From Lachnospiraceae bacterium UBA1755 (GTDB lineage Bacteria > Bacillota > Clostridia > Lachnospirales > Lachnospiraceae), in assembly GCA_002314805.1 (NCBI GenBank), contig DCHJ01000032.1:221-9792 (forward strand): a DNA stretch of 9,572 bases, given 5' to 3'. Below the pieces are notes generated by a model. It saw only the letters and a list, made by a program, of their open reading frames with translations. It was not told the DNA's origin and made no database searches. Numbering within the stretch: the stretch's first letter is position 1; the number at the start of each line of letters is the position of its first letter. Below are positions 1 through 6,047 of the stretch, one piece after another. The position numbers were made by a program, and so were the translations under genes.

Positions 1-53
1 AGCTCGTCGGGCTCATAACCCGGAGGTCGTAGGTTCAAATCCTACTCCCGCAA
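1..53 (+). tRNA. Initiator tRNA-Met (anticodon CAT), 5' end cut off by the window
   Basis: The window opens in the D-arm of a tRNA gene. The anticodon stem pairs 7-11 with 19-23 around the loop CTCATAA, with anticodon CAT at 14-16. The T-arm is GTAGG-TTCAAAT-CCTAC (29-45), and the 3' acceptor strand TCCCGCA (46-52) is followed by discriminator A53. Three consecutive G:C pairs at the inner end of the anticodon stem (9-11 with 19-21) are the hallmark of initiator tRNA. An A at the last acceptor position fits the unpaired 1:72 position of initiators, although base 1 lies outside the window. The CCA end is not encoded (TTA follows), so it would be added by tRNA nucleotidyltransferase. The gene may be the last of a tRNA cluster beginning to the left. 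Confidence 0.93.
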
Positions 54-60
54 TTACACG

Positions 61-86
61 GAAAGCAGTATATGCTTTCTTTTTTT
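61..86 (+). terminator. Intrinsic terminator of the tRNA gene
   Basis: GAAAGCA (61-67) pairs perfectly with TGCTTTC (73-79) across a 5-nt loop and is followed by a run of seven T (80-86). It starts 8 nt after the tRNA 3' end, so it closes that transcript and isolates it from the next gene. Confidence 0.85.
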
Positions 87-241
87 ATGATATGATAAAC
101 AGTTCATTGACCCCAAATAGTCCCTTCACCCAAAGACAGCTGCTGAGGGACTTGGGTCTATAAACTTTATACTGAAAAACTAATGAACTATACCGGCAGC
201 AATAGAACGCCGAGATCAATTAATTATATAATAACAAAGAA

Positions 242-270
242 TTGATAAGCCTGTAAAAGTTTCTTATAAT
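242..270 (+). promoter_or_regulatory. Sigma-70/SigA-type promoter for the DUF4432 gene
   Basis: TTGATA (242-247) is separated by exactly 17 bp from TATAAT (265-270). This is one mismatch from the consensus -35 and a perfect -10. Transcription should start near 277, giving a leader of about 190 nt that runs through the repeat element at 316-426 before the start codon at 465. A small possible hairpin (TGCGC 276-280 with GCGCA 295-299) sits at the predicted 5' end. The rest of the spacer at 87-241 shows no further signal that I can support. Confidence 0.65.
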
Positions 271-315
271 AAGGATGCGCAAATAATAGTGATAGCGCAG
301 CTAAGGGCCTTATAT

Positions 316-426
316 TAGGGAAATGCTGATTAATGAGTAATCTCTTACTGTGCCTGCTTTTAAAGCCTTGATTGTTGGACATAGGTGAAGACTGCAGGAG
401 AGAATTATTAAATCAGTGTTTTCTTA
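316..426 (+). repeat. MITE-like repeat element, copy A
   Basis: A 111-bp unit bounded by imperfect terminal inverted repeats. The left end reads TAGGGAAATGCTGATTAA, and the right end, reverse-complemented, reads TAAGAAAACACTGATTTAA. Over its whole length it aligns with copy B at 8501-8614 in the same orientation, at roughly 80-85% identity by eye. Shared internal blocks include GCCTTGATT, TTGGACAT and GTGAAGACTGCAG. It codes for nothing convincing and lies inside the predicted leader of the next gene. An in-frame TTG at 372 inside it could tempt gene callers to extend the downstream protein by 31 residues. No clear target-site duplication is visible. Confidence 0.8.
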
Positions 427-464
427 GTATCACAGAACCAGAAAGTATATTATTAGGAGGATCT

Positions 465-1448
465 ATGAATTACAAGAACAAGTACATTGGTAACGAAGAT
501 CAGCTCATGACTGTTCATGAAAGTGTACTCTGCCAGGGACGTCAGCAGGGCGTAAAGATGATTCATGTAGAAAATGCTGCAGGACTCAGTGTTACACTGC
601 TTCCGGATCGCGGTATGGACATCTACCAGATCAGATTTAAGGGAAAGAATCTGAATTACATTGCACCATGTGGTATTGTAGCTCCCGAGTATTACGATGC
701 AAGAGGCCTTGAGTGGCTCAAAGGCTTTTACTGCGGATTTTTGACAACTATCGGACTTCAGCATTTCGGCGGACCGCGCGGTGAGCATGGACTTCACGGC
801 AAGTCGGCATATGCACCCGCAGAGAATGTAGAGATCGTAAGAGGGTCAGAGAAGGATGGACAGCCGACAGTTACCGTTAAGGGCACGATGAGAGAAGCAT
901 GGATCTTCGGACCTAACCTTCGCCTCACAAGATCTATCAAGTTTTTCTGCAACGAGAATAAGATCGAGATGTGTGATATGATCGAGAATTGCGGGTTCAC
1001 AAAGCAGCAGTACGTCCTGGGCTATCATATAAACTATGGATGGCCGCTTCTTTCGGAGGCAACAAAGATCGATGTGGAGCATACAAGCGTCAGGGGACGC
1101 GATGATCGGGCACAGTCATTTATTGAAGAGATCAATACGGTTCCTTCGCCAGCAAACTCATGGCCGGAGCGCTGTTATATTTATGATATGAAGCCCGATG
1201 CTAAAGGGAATACAGGATACACCATTAAGAATGAAAAGGAAGGTGTTGCAGTAACCGCAAAATATCCCGCTGCAGCGTTCCCCAAGCTCTGCCAGTGGCA
1301 GTACTTTACAAGCGGGCAGTATGTCATGGGGCTTGAGCCGCTGGTTTGCGAGATGGACGGACCGCTGGTTGGAGAAAAGAAGTCACCGGCTCCGGCACTT
1401 GCAGCAGGCGAGATAAAGAAACACTGCATTACATTTACATTTGAATAA
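465..1448 (+). CDS. DUF4432 / aldose 1-epimerase-like family protein (galactose-mutarotase fold)
   Basis: A 327-residue cytosolic protein resembling the DUF4432 branch of the galactose mutarotase-like superfamily, beta-sandwich proteins that bind sugars and often interconvert anomers. Family-type blocks are LLPDRGMDI (about 45-53), GFLTTIGL (91-98), GLHGKSAYAPAE (109-120), a histidine in LGYHINYGWPLL, and a C-terminal LEPLVCEMDG. The substrate cannot be read from sequence. I chose the ATG at 465 because AGGAGG (455-460) lies 4 nt upstream and the protein then begins like its family. The longer frame from TTG 372 would run through repeat copy A. The gene appears to be a single-gene unit with a promoter at 242-270 and a hairpin at 1478-1498. 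No sugar transporter or kinase is nearby to suggest a pathway. Confidence 0.85.
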   Translation: MNYKNKYIGNEDQLMTVHESVLCQGRQQGVKMIHVENAAGLSVTLLPDRGMDIYQIRFKGKNLNYIAPCGIVAPEYYDARGLEWLKGFYCGFLTTIGLQHFGGPRGEHGLHGKSAYAPAENVEIVRGSEKDGQPTVTVKGTMREAWIFGPNLRLTRSIKFFCNENKIEMCDMIENCGFTKQQYVLGYHINYGWPLLSEATKIDVEHTSVRGRDDRAQSFIEEINTVPSPANSWPERCYIYDMKPDAKGNTGYTIKNEKEGVAVTAKYPAAAFPKLCQWQYFTSGQYVMGLEPLVCEMDGPLVGEKKSPAPALAAGEIKKHCITFTFE

Positions 1449-1477
1449 AATTTGCATGCAATGACAATTAATAAATC

Positions 1478-1498
1478 GCGAGCGGGTTGACCGCTCGC
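1478..1498 (+). terminator. Hairpin terminator after the DUF4432 gene
   Basis: GCGAGCGG (1478-1485) pairs perfectly with CCGCTCGC (1491-1498) over a 5-nt loop, 30 nt after the stop codon. The downstream sequence ATTTAATGTTG is only weakly T-rich, so termination could be inefficient. No alternative role is apparent. Confidence 0.6.
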
Positions 1499-1524
1499 AT
1501 TTAATGTTGCGGGAAATAACGCCT

Positions 1525-1867
1525 GTGCGGATGTAGCGTATATTGAACCGAGGAAATGGTGTATGCTGTCGGGAGGCGCCTGTGGAAAGTCCGGTGGTGC
1601 TAAGCCGTTCGTGATATCAACAGAGGGGGTACTGAGACGCAAGCGGGAGACCGTAGGAGTAAAAAACGTACGGGATACATCAGGGGGTACTGAGACGCAA
1701 GCGGAAGTCCGGCAGACATATCAGCAATTTGAGAAGTATCTGCTCACCCGGAGAAATGTAGTAATGGTATCAGAGGAAATCAGAGTGTATCAAGAATCCC
1801 GAAGATGTAACAGGAAGGGTGAAAATACATAGCGCCGGGGCTATCGACTGGGCAAAGGAGATGCAAT
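1525..1867 (+). other. Non-coding spacer segment, possibly a degenerate group II intron 5' fragment
   Basis: About 340 bp with no secure gene. It opens with GTGCG (1525-1529), which matches the GUGYG 5' end of group II introns. It continues with purine-rich, structured-looking sequence containing CCGTTCGTGATATCAACAG (1604 onwards) and GGTACTGAGACGCAAGCGG twice, a style I associate with group II intron RNA upstream of the reverse-transcriptase frame. That resemblance is from memory and was not aligned. No domain V hairpin and no reverse transcriptase follow. An 89-codon frame at 1563-1832 has a possible GAGG 10 nt ahead of its ATG, but it contains the direct repeat and resembles no family I can name with confidence. 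It may be a decayed frame or chance. Confidence 0.3.
1625..1704 (+). repeat. Direct repeat, 22 bp, period 58 bp
   Basis: Bases 1625-1646 and 1683-1704 are identical over 22 bp (core GGTACTGAGACGCAAGCGG preceded by GGG), offset by 58 bp. The interval between them (1647-1682) is not repeated. It looks like a local duplication within the spacer, or two copies of a structural RNA motif. Confidence 0.85.
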
Positions 1868-2386
1868 TCAGCTGCGCAGGAAATCGTGCGCCAGAAATTC
1901 CGGCATGATATTTTCAAAGATGATACGGATCATATTGCCGGGTCTATCCTGCAGCAGATATGCGACTAGCAGCTGTTCTACAAACAGGTCTACGCCGGCA
2001 CGCTTTTTTTCATCACTGTTGATGTATTCTCCGGCAATCAAAGGTTCAACAAAAGGGAGGAGTTCAATACGCATACGTGAAAGAAAACTGTCAACGCCAA
2101 CTTCTCCGCGGGTGAAATCCAGCAGCGGCTTAAATCTGGAAAAGAAAAAGACCAGCGCATCCTTTGTGCTACCATGACTGTCAATGGCTTTAAGAAGCTC
2201 ATTGTGGATCGTGAAAAAACACAGATCCCTCATATCTGTGAAATGATAATACACCGTGTTTCGATGCATATTGGCCTTAAAAGCAACCGAAGATATGCTG
2301 ATATCCTTAAACTCGTGTTCCTTGGTGAGTTCGATAAGAGCATTGGCAAGTTCGAATTTCGTGTTTTTGGAATTGATCTGACTCAT
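1868..2386 (-). CDS. TetR/AcrR-family transcriptional regulator
   Basis: A 172-residue protein with an N-terminal TetR-type helix-turn-helix. The first helix is KFELANALIELTKE (about 10-23), followed by the recognition region ISISSVAFKANMHRNTVYYHF (about 29-49) and then DMRDL. The NTVYYHF block is highly characteristic of TetR DNA-binding domains. The C-terminal ligand-binding half is short and not assignable to a ligand; its length is typical of the small TetR-like group. The start at 2386 is the only one possible, because an in-frame stop lies 16-18 bp upstream. No Shine-Dalgarno is visible there (the preceding bases read TTTTTTCTGCTT), so translation may be weak or coupled. It lies 150 bp downstream of the anchored protein on the same strand, separated by the 12-bp repeat array, and may share its transcript. 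Confidence 0.85.
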   Translation of the reverse strand: MSQINSKNTKFELANALIELTKEHEFKDISISSVAFKANMHRNTVYYHFTDMRDLCFFTIHNELLKAIDSHGSTKDALVFFFSRFKPLLDFTRGEVGVDSFLSRMRIELLPFVEPLIAGEYINSDEKKRAGVDLFVEQLLVAYLLQDRPGNMIRIIFENIMPEFLAHDFLRS

Positions 2387-2418
2387 AAGCAGAAAAAACT
2401 CTCATAAGTGCCGTCGCA

Positions 2419-2538
2419 CCAGCCGGCGTCCCAGTCGGCGTCCCAGCCGGCGTCCCAGTCTGCGCCCCAGCCGGCGTCCCAGGCTGCGTCCCAGGCTGCG
2501 TCCCAGTCTGCGTCCCAGTCTGCGCCCCAGTCTGCATC
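2419..2538 (-). repeat. Ten tandem 12-bp repeats (minisatellite)
   Basis: Ten contiguous 12-bp units fill 2419-2538 without an indel. On the minus strand the unit is GACGCCGGCTGG, with substitutions only at unit positions 2, 3, 6 and 8. The array begins at the stop codon of the anchored protein (2537-2539) and ends 32 bp before the TetR start. Because 12 is a multiple of three and no unit makes a stop, all three minus-strand frames stay open through it. One reads D-A-(G/D/A)-W tetrapeptides, another T-(P/Q)-(A/T/P)-G. Neither has its own convincing start and ribosome binding site, so I treat the array as non-coding. Confidence 0.95.
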
Positions 2539-3247
2539 ATTCAGCAGCAGGTATGTCCTCAGCAATTACATTTCCAGGTATATCTGACACAGAATCAGTA
2601 CTGAAGGTTGCAACCGTCTCCTTGCCGACTTTGTCGCTGGCATGAACTTCCAGACCGGGGGTATCAAACTCAAACACCACAAGGGCCTCACCTTCATCAA
2701 TCAGCGACGGGCTTATGGTTTTTCCGGTGGAATCCACTCCGTACACGGAACCAAAATCCACACCCGACTGGGCATCATCAAGATAAAGAGAAACCAGACC
2801 TGCAATACAGTCACCCTGAACGATCGTTGGCGGTGCGTCATCAATGCAGCTGATCGTTTCCCTCAGGATCTTGTTCATATTATTCTTGTTGCGGACCTCG
2901 ACCTCGAGCGTACCGTTACTGGTTGCAGTACCGGTATATGTGCGGTTCTCTCCTTCAGTGAGTTCAAAAGGTTCTCCGGTCAAGGTCGCAGACACTCCGC
3001 TGTTGGGAAAAATAGAATCAACCTTCACTGTAACAAGCGCTGTCTTATAGTCACCGGGGTCATCCACGGTAACAGTAAACTTTGGCTGAGCCGTCAACAA
3101 CAGAAAAAGGATAACATTGACAGCAATAAACGGCAGGATCCAGAACAGAAGGAGACTTAAGAAAGTCCGGTCCGAAGGGCGGATGGTTTTGTGCCCACGC
3201 CTGGGGTTTGCGATATTAAGATGATCATAACTTTTATAACTATTCAT
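2537..3247 (-). CDS. Membrane-anchored extracytoplasmic protein, function unknown
   Basis: A 236-residue protein I do not recognise. The first 29 residues are hydrophilic and basic (PRRGHK). A single membrane segment follows (about 30-52, FLSLLLFWILPFIAVNVILF). The remaining 180 or so residues are beta-rich and acidic (KFTVTVDDPGDYKTALVTVKV, then Ser/Thr/Gly-rich strands), resembling bacterial Ig-like or other surface beta-sandwich modules. The topology predicted is N-in with the C-terminal domain outside. Two cysteines (134, 147) could form a disulfide. The start at 3247 has no Shine-Dalgarno but sits 7 nt after a TATAAT box on the minus strand, suggesting a leaderless message. It is divergent from dinB, and its stop abuts the 12-bp repeat array. 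Confidence 0.7.
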   Translation of the reverse strand: MNSYKSYDHLNIANPRRGHKTIRPSDRTFLSLLLFWILPFIAVNVILFLLLTAQPKFTVTVDDPGDYKTALVTVKVDSIFPNSGVSATLTGEPFELTEGENRTYTGTATSNGTLEVEVRNKNNMNKILRETISCIDDAPPTIVQGDCIAGLVSLYLDDAQSGVDFGSVYGVDSTGKTISPSLIDEGEALVVFEFDTPGLEVHASDKVGKETVATFSTDSVSDIPGNVIAEDIPAAE

Positions 3248-3272
3248 AGCTGAATTATACTATAATAAAAGC
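3248..3272. promoter_or_regulatory. Mirror-symmetric divergent promoter, both sides apparently leaderless
   Basis: The whole spacer between the divergent genes is 25 bp. It contains the 13-bp palindrome ATTATACTATAAT (3254-3266), which provides a perfect TATAAT on each strand. Exactly 6 nt separate each TATAAT from the flanking ATG, so a normal start site would fall on or next to the A of each AUG. Neither gene has a Shine-Dalgarno in the gap. A weak -35 (TTGTTT, 17-bp spacing) can be placed inside dinB for the minus direction, while only a poor one exists for dinB. No LexA-type SOS box is visible here. Confidence 0.6.
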
Positions 3273-4481
3273 ATGAAAACAATTGTATTCCATGTAGATG
3301 TGAATTCCGCCTTCCTCTCCTGGGAGGCCTGCTACAGGGTCCATACACTGGGTGAGACAGAGGACCTGAGGGATATCCCAAGCGCGGTGGGTGGAGACGT
3401 AAGCAAGCGTCACGGCATCATTCTGGCCAAATCGACGTCGGCTAAAAAATACGGCGTCCAGACCGGAGAGCCGGTAGTCAGTGCACTCAGAAAATGTCCG
3501 CAGCTGCGTCTTGTGCCGCCCAATTATTCACTCTACAACCGCTCATCTCATGCTGCGATAGCGCTCATGCAGCAGTACACAGACAAGGTGGATCAGTATT
3601 CTGTAGATGAAGCCTTTATGGATATGAGCGCCTGCTGCGAAGATCGGGATCCGGTAGAACTAGCGGATGAATTGCGGGTGCGCATGAAACAGGAGCTGGG
3701 TTTTACAGTAAATGTAGGTGTTTCTTCCAACAAGCTTCTGGCAAAGATGGCGGGAGACTTCGAAAAACCGGACAAAACACATACACTGTGGCCTGAAGAA
3801 GTACCGCTGAAGATGTGGCCGCTTCCTGTAGGCGATCTGATCTTCATCGGGAGAGCAACAAGTGCAAAACTCGGTAAACTGGGAGTCCGGACCATAGGGC
3901 AGCTTGCTGCAATGGATAGAGAACTTCTTTATGCACACTTCAAGTCACAGGGATATTTTATCCATGACCTTGCAAATGGAATAGACCGGTCTTGCTTCGA
4001 TATGGATATCGGACCAAACAAAGGCTACGGAAACTCACTGACGACTCCCATGGACGTAACGACCACCGAGATGGCAAAACAGTACCTGTTGGAGCTGTCA
4101 GAGACCGTAGCGGCAAGACTTAGGGAGGAAGGGGTAAAAATCGGTGAAGTCACAGTTGGATTAAGAAGCTCAGAGCTTATCACACAGAGCCATCAGATGC
4201 AGATGTTAAACCCCACAGATCTTACTTCGGAAATCTACGAAGCAGCTTGTAAATGCTTTGATTGCATGTGGGACGGAGCACCGCTCAGGCAGCTTGGGGT
4301 GAGGACCGGCAAGGTAGAGGAAGAGAGCGCCAGGCAGATAAGCCTCTTTGACCGGACCGATTATGAGAAGCAGAAGGCTGCAGAAACAGCCGTAGATGAG
4401 CTGCGCGTGCGATTTGGCAATGATATAATTACCAGAGGCAGCCTCCTGGGTAAACAGGCGCGTTGGACACGGGATGACTGA
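3273..4481 (+). CDS. dinB: DNA polymerase IV (Y-family translesion polymerase)
   Basis: A 402-residue Y-family DNA polymerase that copies past damaged bases in the cytosol, recruited by the sliding clamp. The N-terminal FHVDVNSAF carries the first catalytic aspartate (D9) and the steric-gate aromatic F14. IPSAVGGDVSKRHGIILAKS is the finger region, and QYSVDEAFMDM gives the second acidic pair (D112, E113). NVGVSSNKLLAKMAGDFEKPD is the palm/thumb segment, and the little-finger domain follows (about 240-345). QISLF (355-359) matches a beta-clamp binding motif. Length and motif order are complete. The ATG at 3273 starts the protein exactly like other Firmicutes Pol IV, yet there is no Shine-Dalgarno and a TATAAT lies 6 nt upstream, suggesting a leaderless message. 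Part of its 3' end is repeated just past the stop. Confidence 0.95.
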   Translation: MKTIVFHVDVNSAFLSWEACYRVHTLGETEDLRDIPSAVGGDVSKRHGIILAKSTSAKKYGVQTGEPVVSALRKCPQLRLVPPNYSLYNRSSHAAIALMQQYTDKVDQYSVDEAFMDMSACCEDRDPVELADELRVRMKQELGFTVNVGVSSNKLLAKMAGDFEKPDKTHTLWPEEVPLKMWPLPVGDLIFIGRATSAKLGKLGVRTIGQLAAMDRELLYAHFKSQGYFIHDLANGIDRSCFDMDIGPNKGYGNSLTTPMDVTTTEMAKQYLLELSETVAARLREEGVKIGEVTVGLRSSELITQSHQMQMLNPTDLTSEIYEAACKCFDCMWDGAPLRQLGVRTGKVEEESARQISLFDRTDYEKQKAAETAVDELRVRFGNDIITRGSLLGKQARWTRDD

Positions 4482-4505
4482 AGTGGGAAACAGACGCGCC
4501 GGACA
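4452..4505 (+). repeat. Partial duplication of the dinB 3' end
   Basis: The segment 4452-4470 near the end of dinB (AAACAGGCGCGTTGGACAC) recurs as AAACAGACGCGCCGGACAC at 4488-4506, 36 bp later, with 3 mismatches in 19. The offset is a multiple of three, so the copy would still read K-Q-T-R-R-T in the dinB frame beyond the stop at 4479-4481. A related GGAAACAGGCGC occurs again at 4856-4867. Confidence 0.7.
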
Positions 4506-4980
4506 CAGTACCGTGCCGGCTCAATTGGAAATACAGACTGTTTGGGATCCGGGCAGACCCAGTAGGCGGATGAGAAAACGTGTAAACGATCTGAGCTAAG
4601 AAACAGGAGACGTTACTGTGTATGTCCATAACAAGTGGGCAGAAGTAAGAAATAACCGGTGACGAGCAGGAAATAATCAGAAAGAGCAGTAAACACAGCT
4701 GCAGATGATAGGAATAACAAAAGGCAGCCGGGAACGAGCAGTAAATAATAGGAATACGCAGTAAACAACAGTGGCAGAAGCCAGAACCAACGGGTACGGG
4801 CAGGAATGAAATGGAAGGTACAGTTAAGCAAGCGAGTCCGAAGCCGGAAATAACCGGAAACAGGCGCAAATGAGCCGTAAACAAATGGAAAAAGATAGCT
4901 GTGATTAACGTCCGGAAGAGCTAAGAGAATGGCCGATGCAGGGCGGGTCATACAAAGAGAAATAAGAACAGGAAAGAAAA
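4482..4980 (+). other. T-poor, purine-rich intergenic spacer with degenerate repeats
   Basis: About 500 bp with no supportable gene. A hairpin (GCCGG 4498-4502 with CCGGC 4516-4520, extended by CAC/GTG past a bulged A) could end dinB transcription, but no T-run follows. From about 4600 to 4980 the plus strand is strikingly poor in T and rich in A and G. A loose motif resembling GAGCAGTAAAYAA recurs at 4663, 4683, 4735, 4755 and 4871, interspersed with GGAAATAA and CCGGAAA words. The long minus-strand frames here encode only F/L/S/C/Y-rich low-complexity peptides that mirror this composition, so I reject them as genes. No clear promoter for the downstream hydrolase was found. Confidence 0.6.
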
Positions 4981-4993
4981 AGGAGGACAGACA

Positions 4994-5644
4994 ATGTTTG
5001 AGAATGTAAGAGTCAACACCCAGAGCAGTATCCGTATTGAAAACGACGGTGCGGTCGTATATATTGACCCGTGGAAGATATCGGATACACAGGGAGATGC
5101 AGATGTAATATGCATCACACATAACCACTTTGACCACCTGTCACCGGAAGACATTGCGAGAGTTTCACATCCGGGCACGCTGGTGCTTGCTCCGTGGAGT
5201 CTTGAAGATGAGCTCAAGGAAAAGCTGTCAGACCTTACGGATGACAATTTTGAATTTCTGGAGCCGGGGGACGAGATAGACATCGACGATATCCATATCG
5301 AAGCCGTTGCTGCGTACAACGTAAATAAAGAATTCCACAAGCAGGAATACGGCTGGCTGGGATATGTTGTCGAGGCAGGCGGAGTCAGATATTACGCAGC
5401 TGGAGATACTGATATCAACGAAGACATCAGGGCGGTAAAATGTGATGTTGCTATGGTGCCGATCGGTGGCTTCTATACCATGAATATGGATGAGGCAGCT
5501 GATTATATCAACGAACTGGCTCCCAAATATGTGATTCCGATTCATTTCGGGTGCGTTGACGGTGTCGGAGAGATAGGTGACGATGACAAATTTGCTGATA
5601 AAATCAATAAAAATACGGTGGTTGTAAAAAAGCTGCACAAGTGA
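4994..5644 (+). CDS. Metallo-beta-lactamase-fold metal-dependent hydrolase
   Basis: A 216-residue cytosolic protein of the metallo-beta-lactamase superfamily, closest in layout to the UlaG-like / UPF0173 group of metal-dependent hydrolases. ITHNHFDHLS (41-50) is the HxHxDH metal-binding motif (H43, H45, D47, H48). AAGDTDI (135-141) supplies the bridging aspartate at D138 or D140. IPIHFG (181-186) supplies the last histidine, H184. The short N-terminal strand ending in VVYIDPW is typical of this group. The substrate is unknown; no ascorbate or sugar genes are adjacent. The start is secure: AGGAGG (4981-4986) lies 7 nt before the ATG. It is a single gene, convergent with the membrane protein at 6309-8219, and no good plus-strand terminator is visible after it. 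Confidence 0.88.
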   Translation: MFENVRVNTQSSIRIENDGAVVYIDPWKISDTQGDADVICITHNHFDHLSPEDIARVSHPGTLVLAPWSLEDELKEKLSDLTDDNFEFLEPGDEIDIDDIHIEAVAAYNVNKEFHKQEYGWLGYVVEAGGVRYYAAGDTDINEDIRAVKCDVAMVPIGGFYTMNMDEAADYINELAPKYVIPIHFGCVDGVGEIGDDDKFADKINKNTVVVKKLHK

Positions 5645-5708
5645 TTTCTGCATATAACAGAATTTATCAGAGGGCCTTGCAGTGTTATGCGTACACTTTG
5701 CAATTTCT

Positions 5709-5824
5709 TAGGGAAACGCTGATTTGGTATACAAAACCTTGCAGATGCCTTAACCAATGTACAGTAATCAAGGTTTCGCGTGAAAACACAGCAATTAATT
5801 ACCCTTTGTTCAGCGGTTTACCAA
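5709..5824 (+). repeat. MITE-like repeat element, diverged copy C
   Basis: The left end TAGGGAAACGCTGATTTGG (from 5709) matches the terminal repeat of copies A and B. An inverted partner TTCAGCGGTTTACCAA ends near 5824, so the unit is 116 bp, the same size as the other copies. The interior shares little with A and B by eye, so this is either an old copy or a related subfamily. It begins about 65 bp after the hydrolase gene. Confidence 0.6.
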
Positions 5825-5937
5825 GGAAACACTGATTTAATGAACAATCTCATACAGTGATATTCACAAACTTACAAGAATCAGCGGTTCATTTTGAAAA
5901 CAATACTATGGGTCATACCTTAATCGGCGGTTTCCAA
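5822..5937 (+). repeat. MITE-like repeat element, copy D, abutting copy C
   Basis: The left end CAAGGAAACACTGATTTAA (5822 onwards) and the inverted right end TTAATCGGCGGTTTCCAAA (ending about 5937) define a 116-bp unit. Just inside the left end, ATGAACAATCTCATACAGTG aligns with ATGAGTAATCTCTTACTGTG of copy A. The rest has diverged; an extra internal inverted-end-like sequence AATCAGCGGTTCATTTT occurs at 5879-5895. It joins copy C head-to-tail with a 3-bp overlap at a small palindromic junction. Confidence 0.6.
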
Positions 5938-6047
5938 ACAGCCAAGGGCAGCACATTTGGACTTTACCGTGGATTGTCCCGCGGACGGCACAGCATTGTC
6001 GCGTATAGTTCACGAGGTCACATGATCCCGTAAAGGGAAATACGCAT
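5938..6047. other. Short spacer with nested inverted repeats
   Basis: No gene. GCGTAT (6001-6006) pairs with ATACGC (6040-6045), and inside it TCCC (6026-6029) pairs with GGGA (6035-6038), so a modest folded structure is possible on either strand. There is no evidence that it is a functional RNA. Confidence 0.3.

Noticed and set aside
372..464. In-frame TTG start extending the DUF4432 protein by 31 residues
   Set aside because: The extension is encoded mostly by repeat element A, and a strong AGGAGG immediately precedes the ATG at 465.
1181..1642. Minus-strand frame of 153 codons
   Set aside because: It is antisense to the DUF4432 gene and runs through its terminator hairpin; no start signal.
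2383..2565. 60-codon D-A-x-W repeat peptide as a stand-alone gene
   Set aside because: It overlaps the end of the anchored protein, lacks a ribosome binding site and is mostly minisatellite; kept only as a possible frameshift extension.
3200..3272. SOS (LexA) box controlling dinB
   Set aside because: No CGAAC-N-GTTCG-type palindrome is present; the only palindrome is the TATAAT pair.
4429..5137. Two long overlapping minus-strand frames (151 and 174 codons)
   Set aside because: They encode F/L/S/Y/C-rich low-complexity peptides that mirror the purine-rich plus strand, overlap dinB and the hydrolase gene, and have no ribosome binding site.
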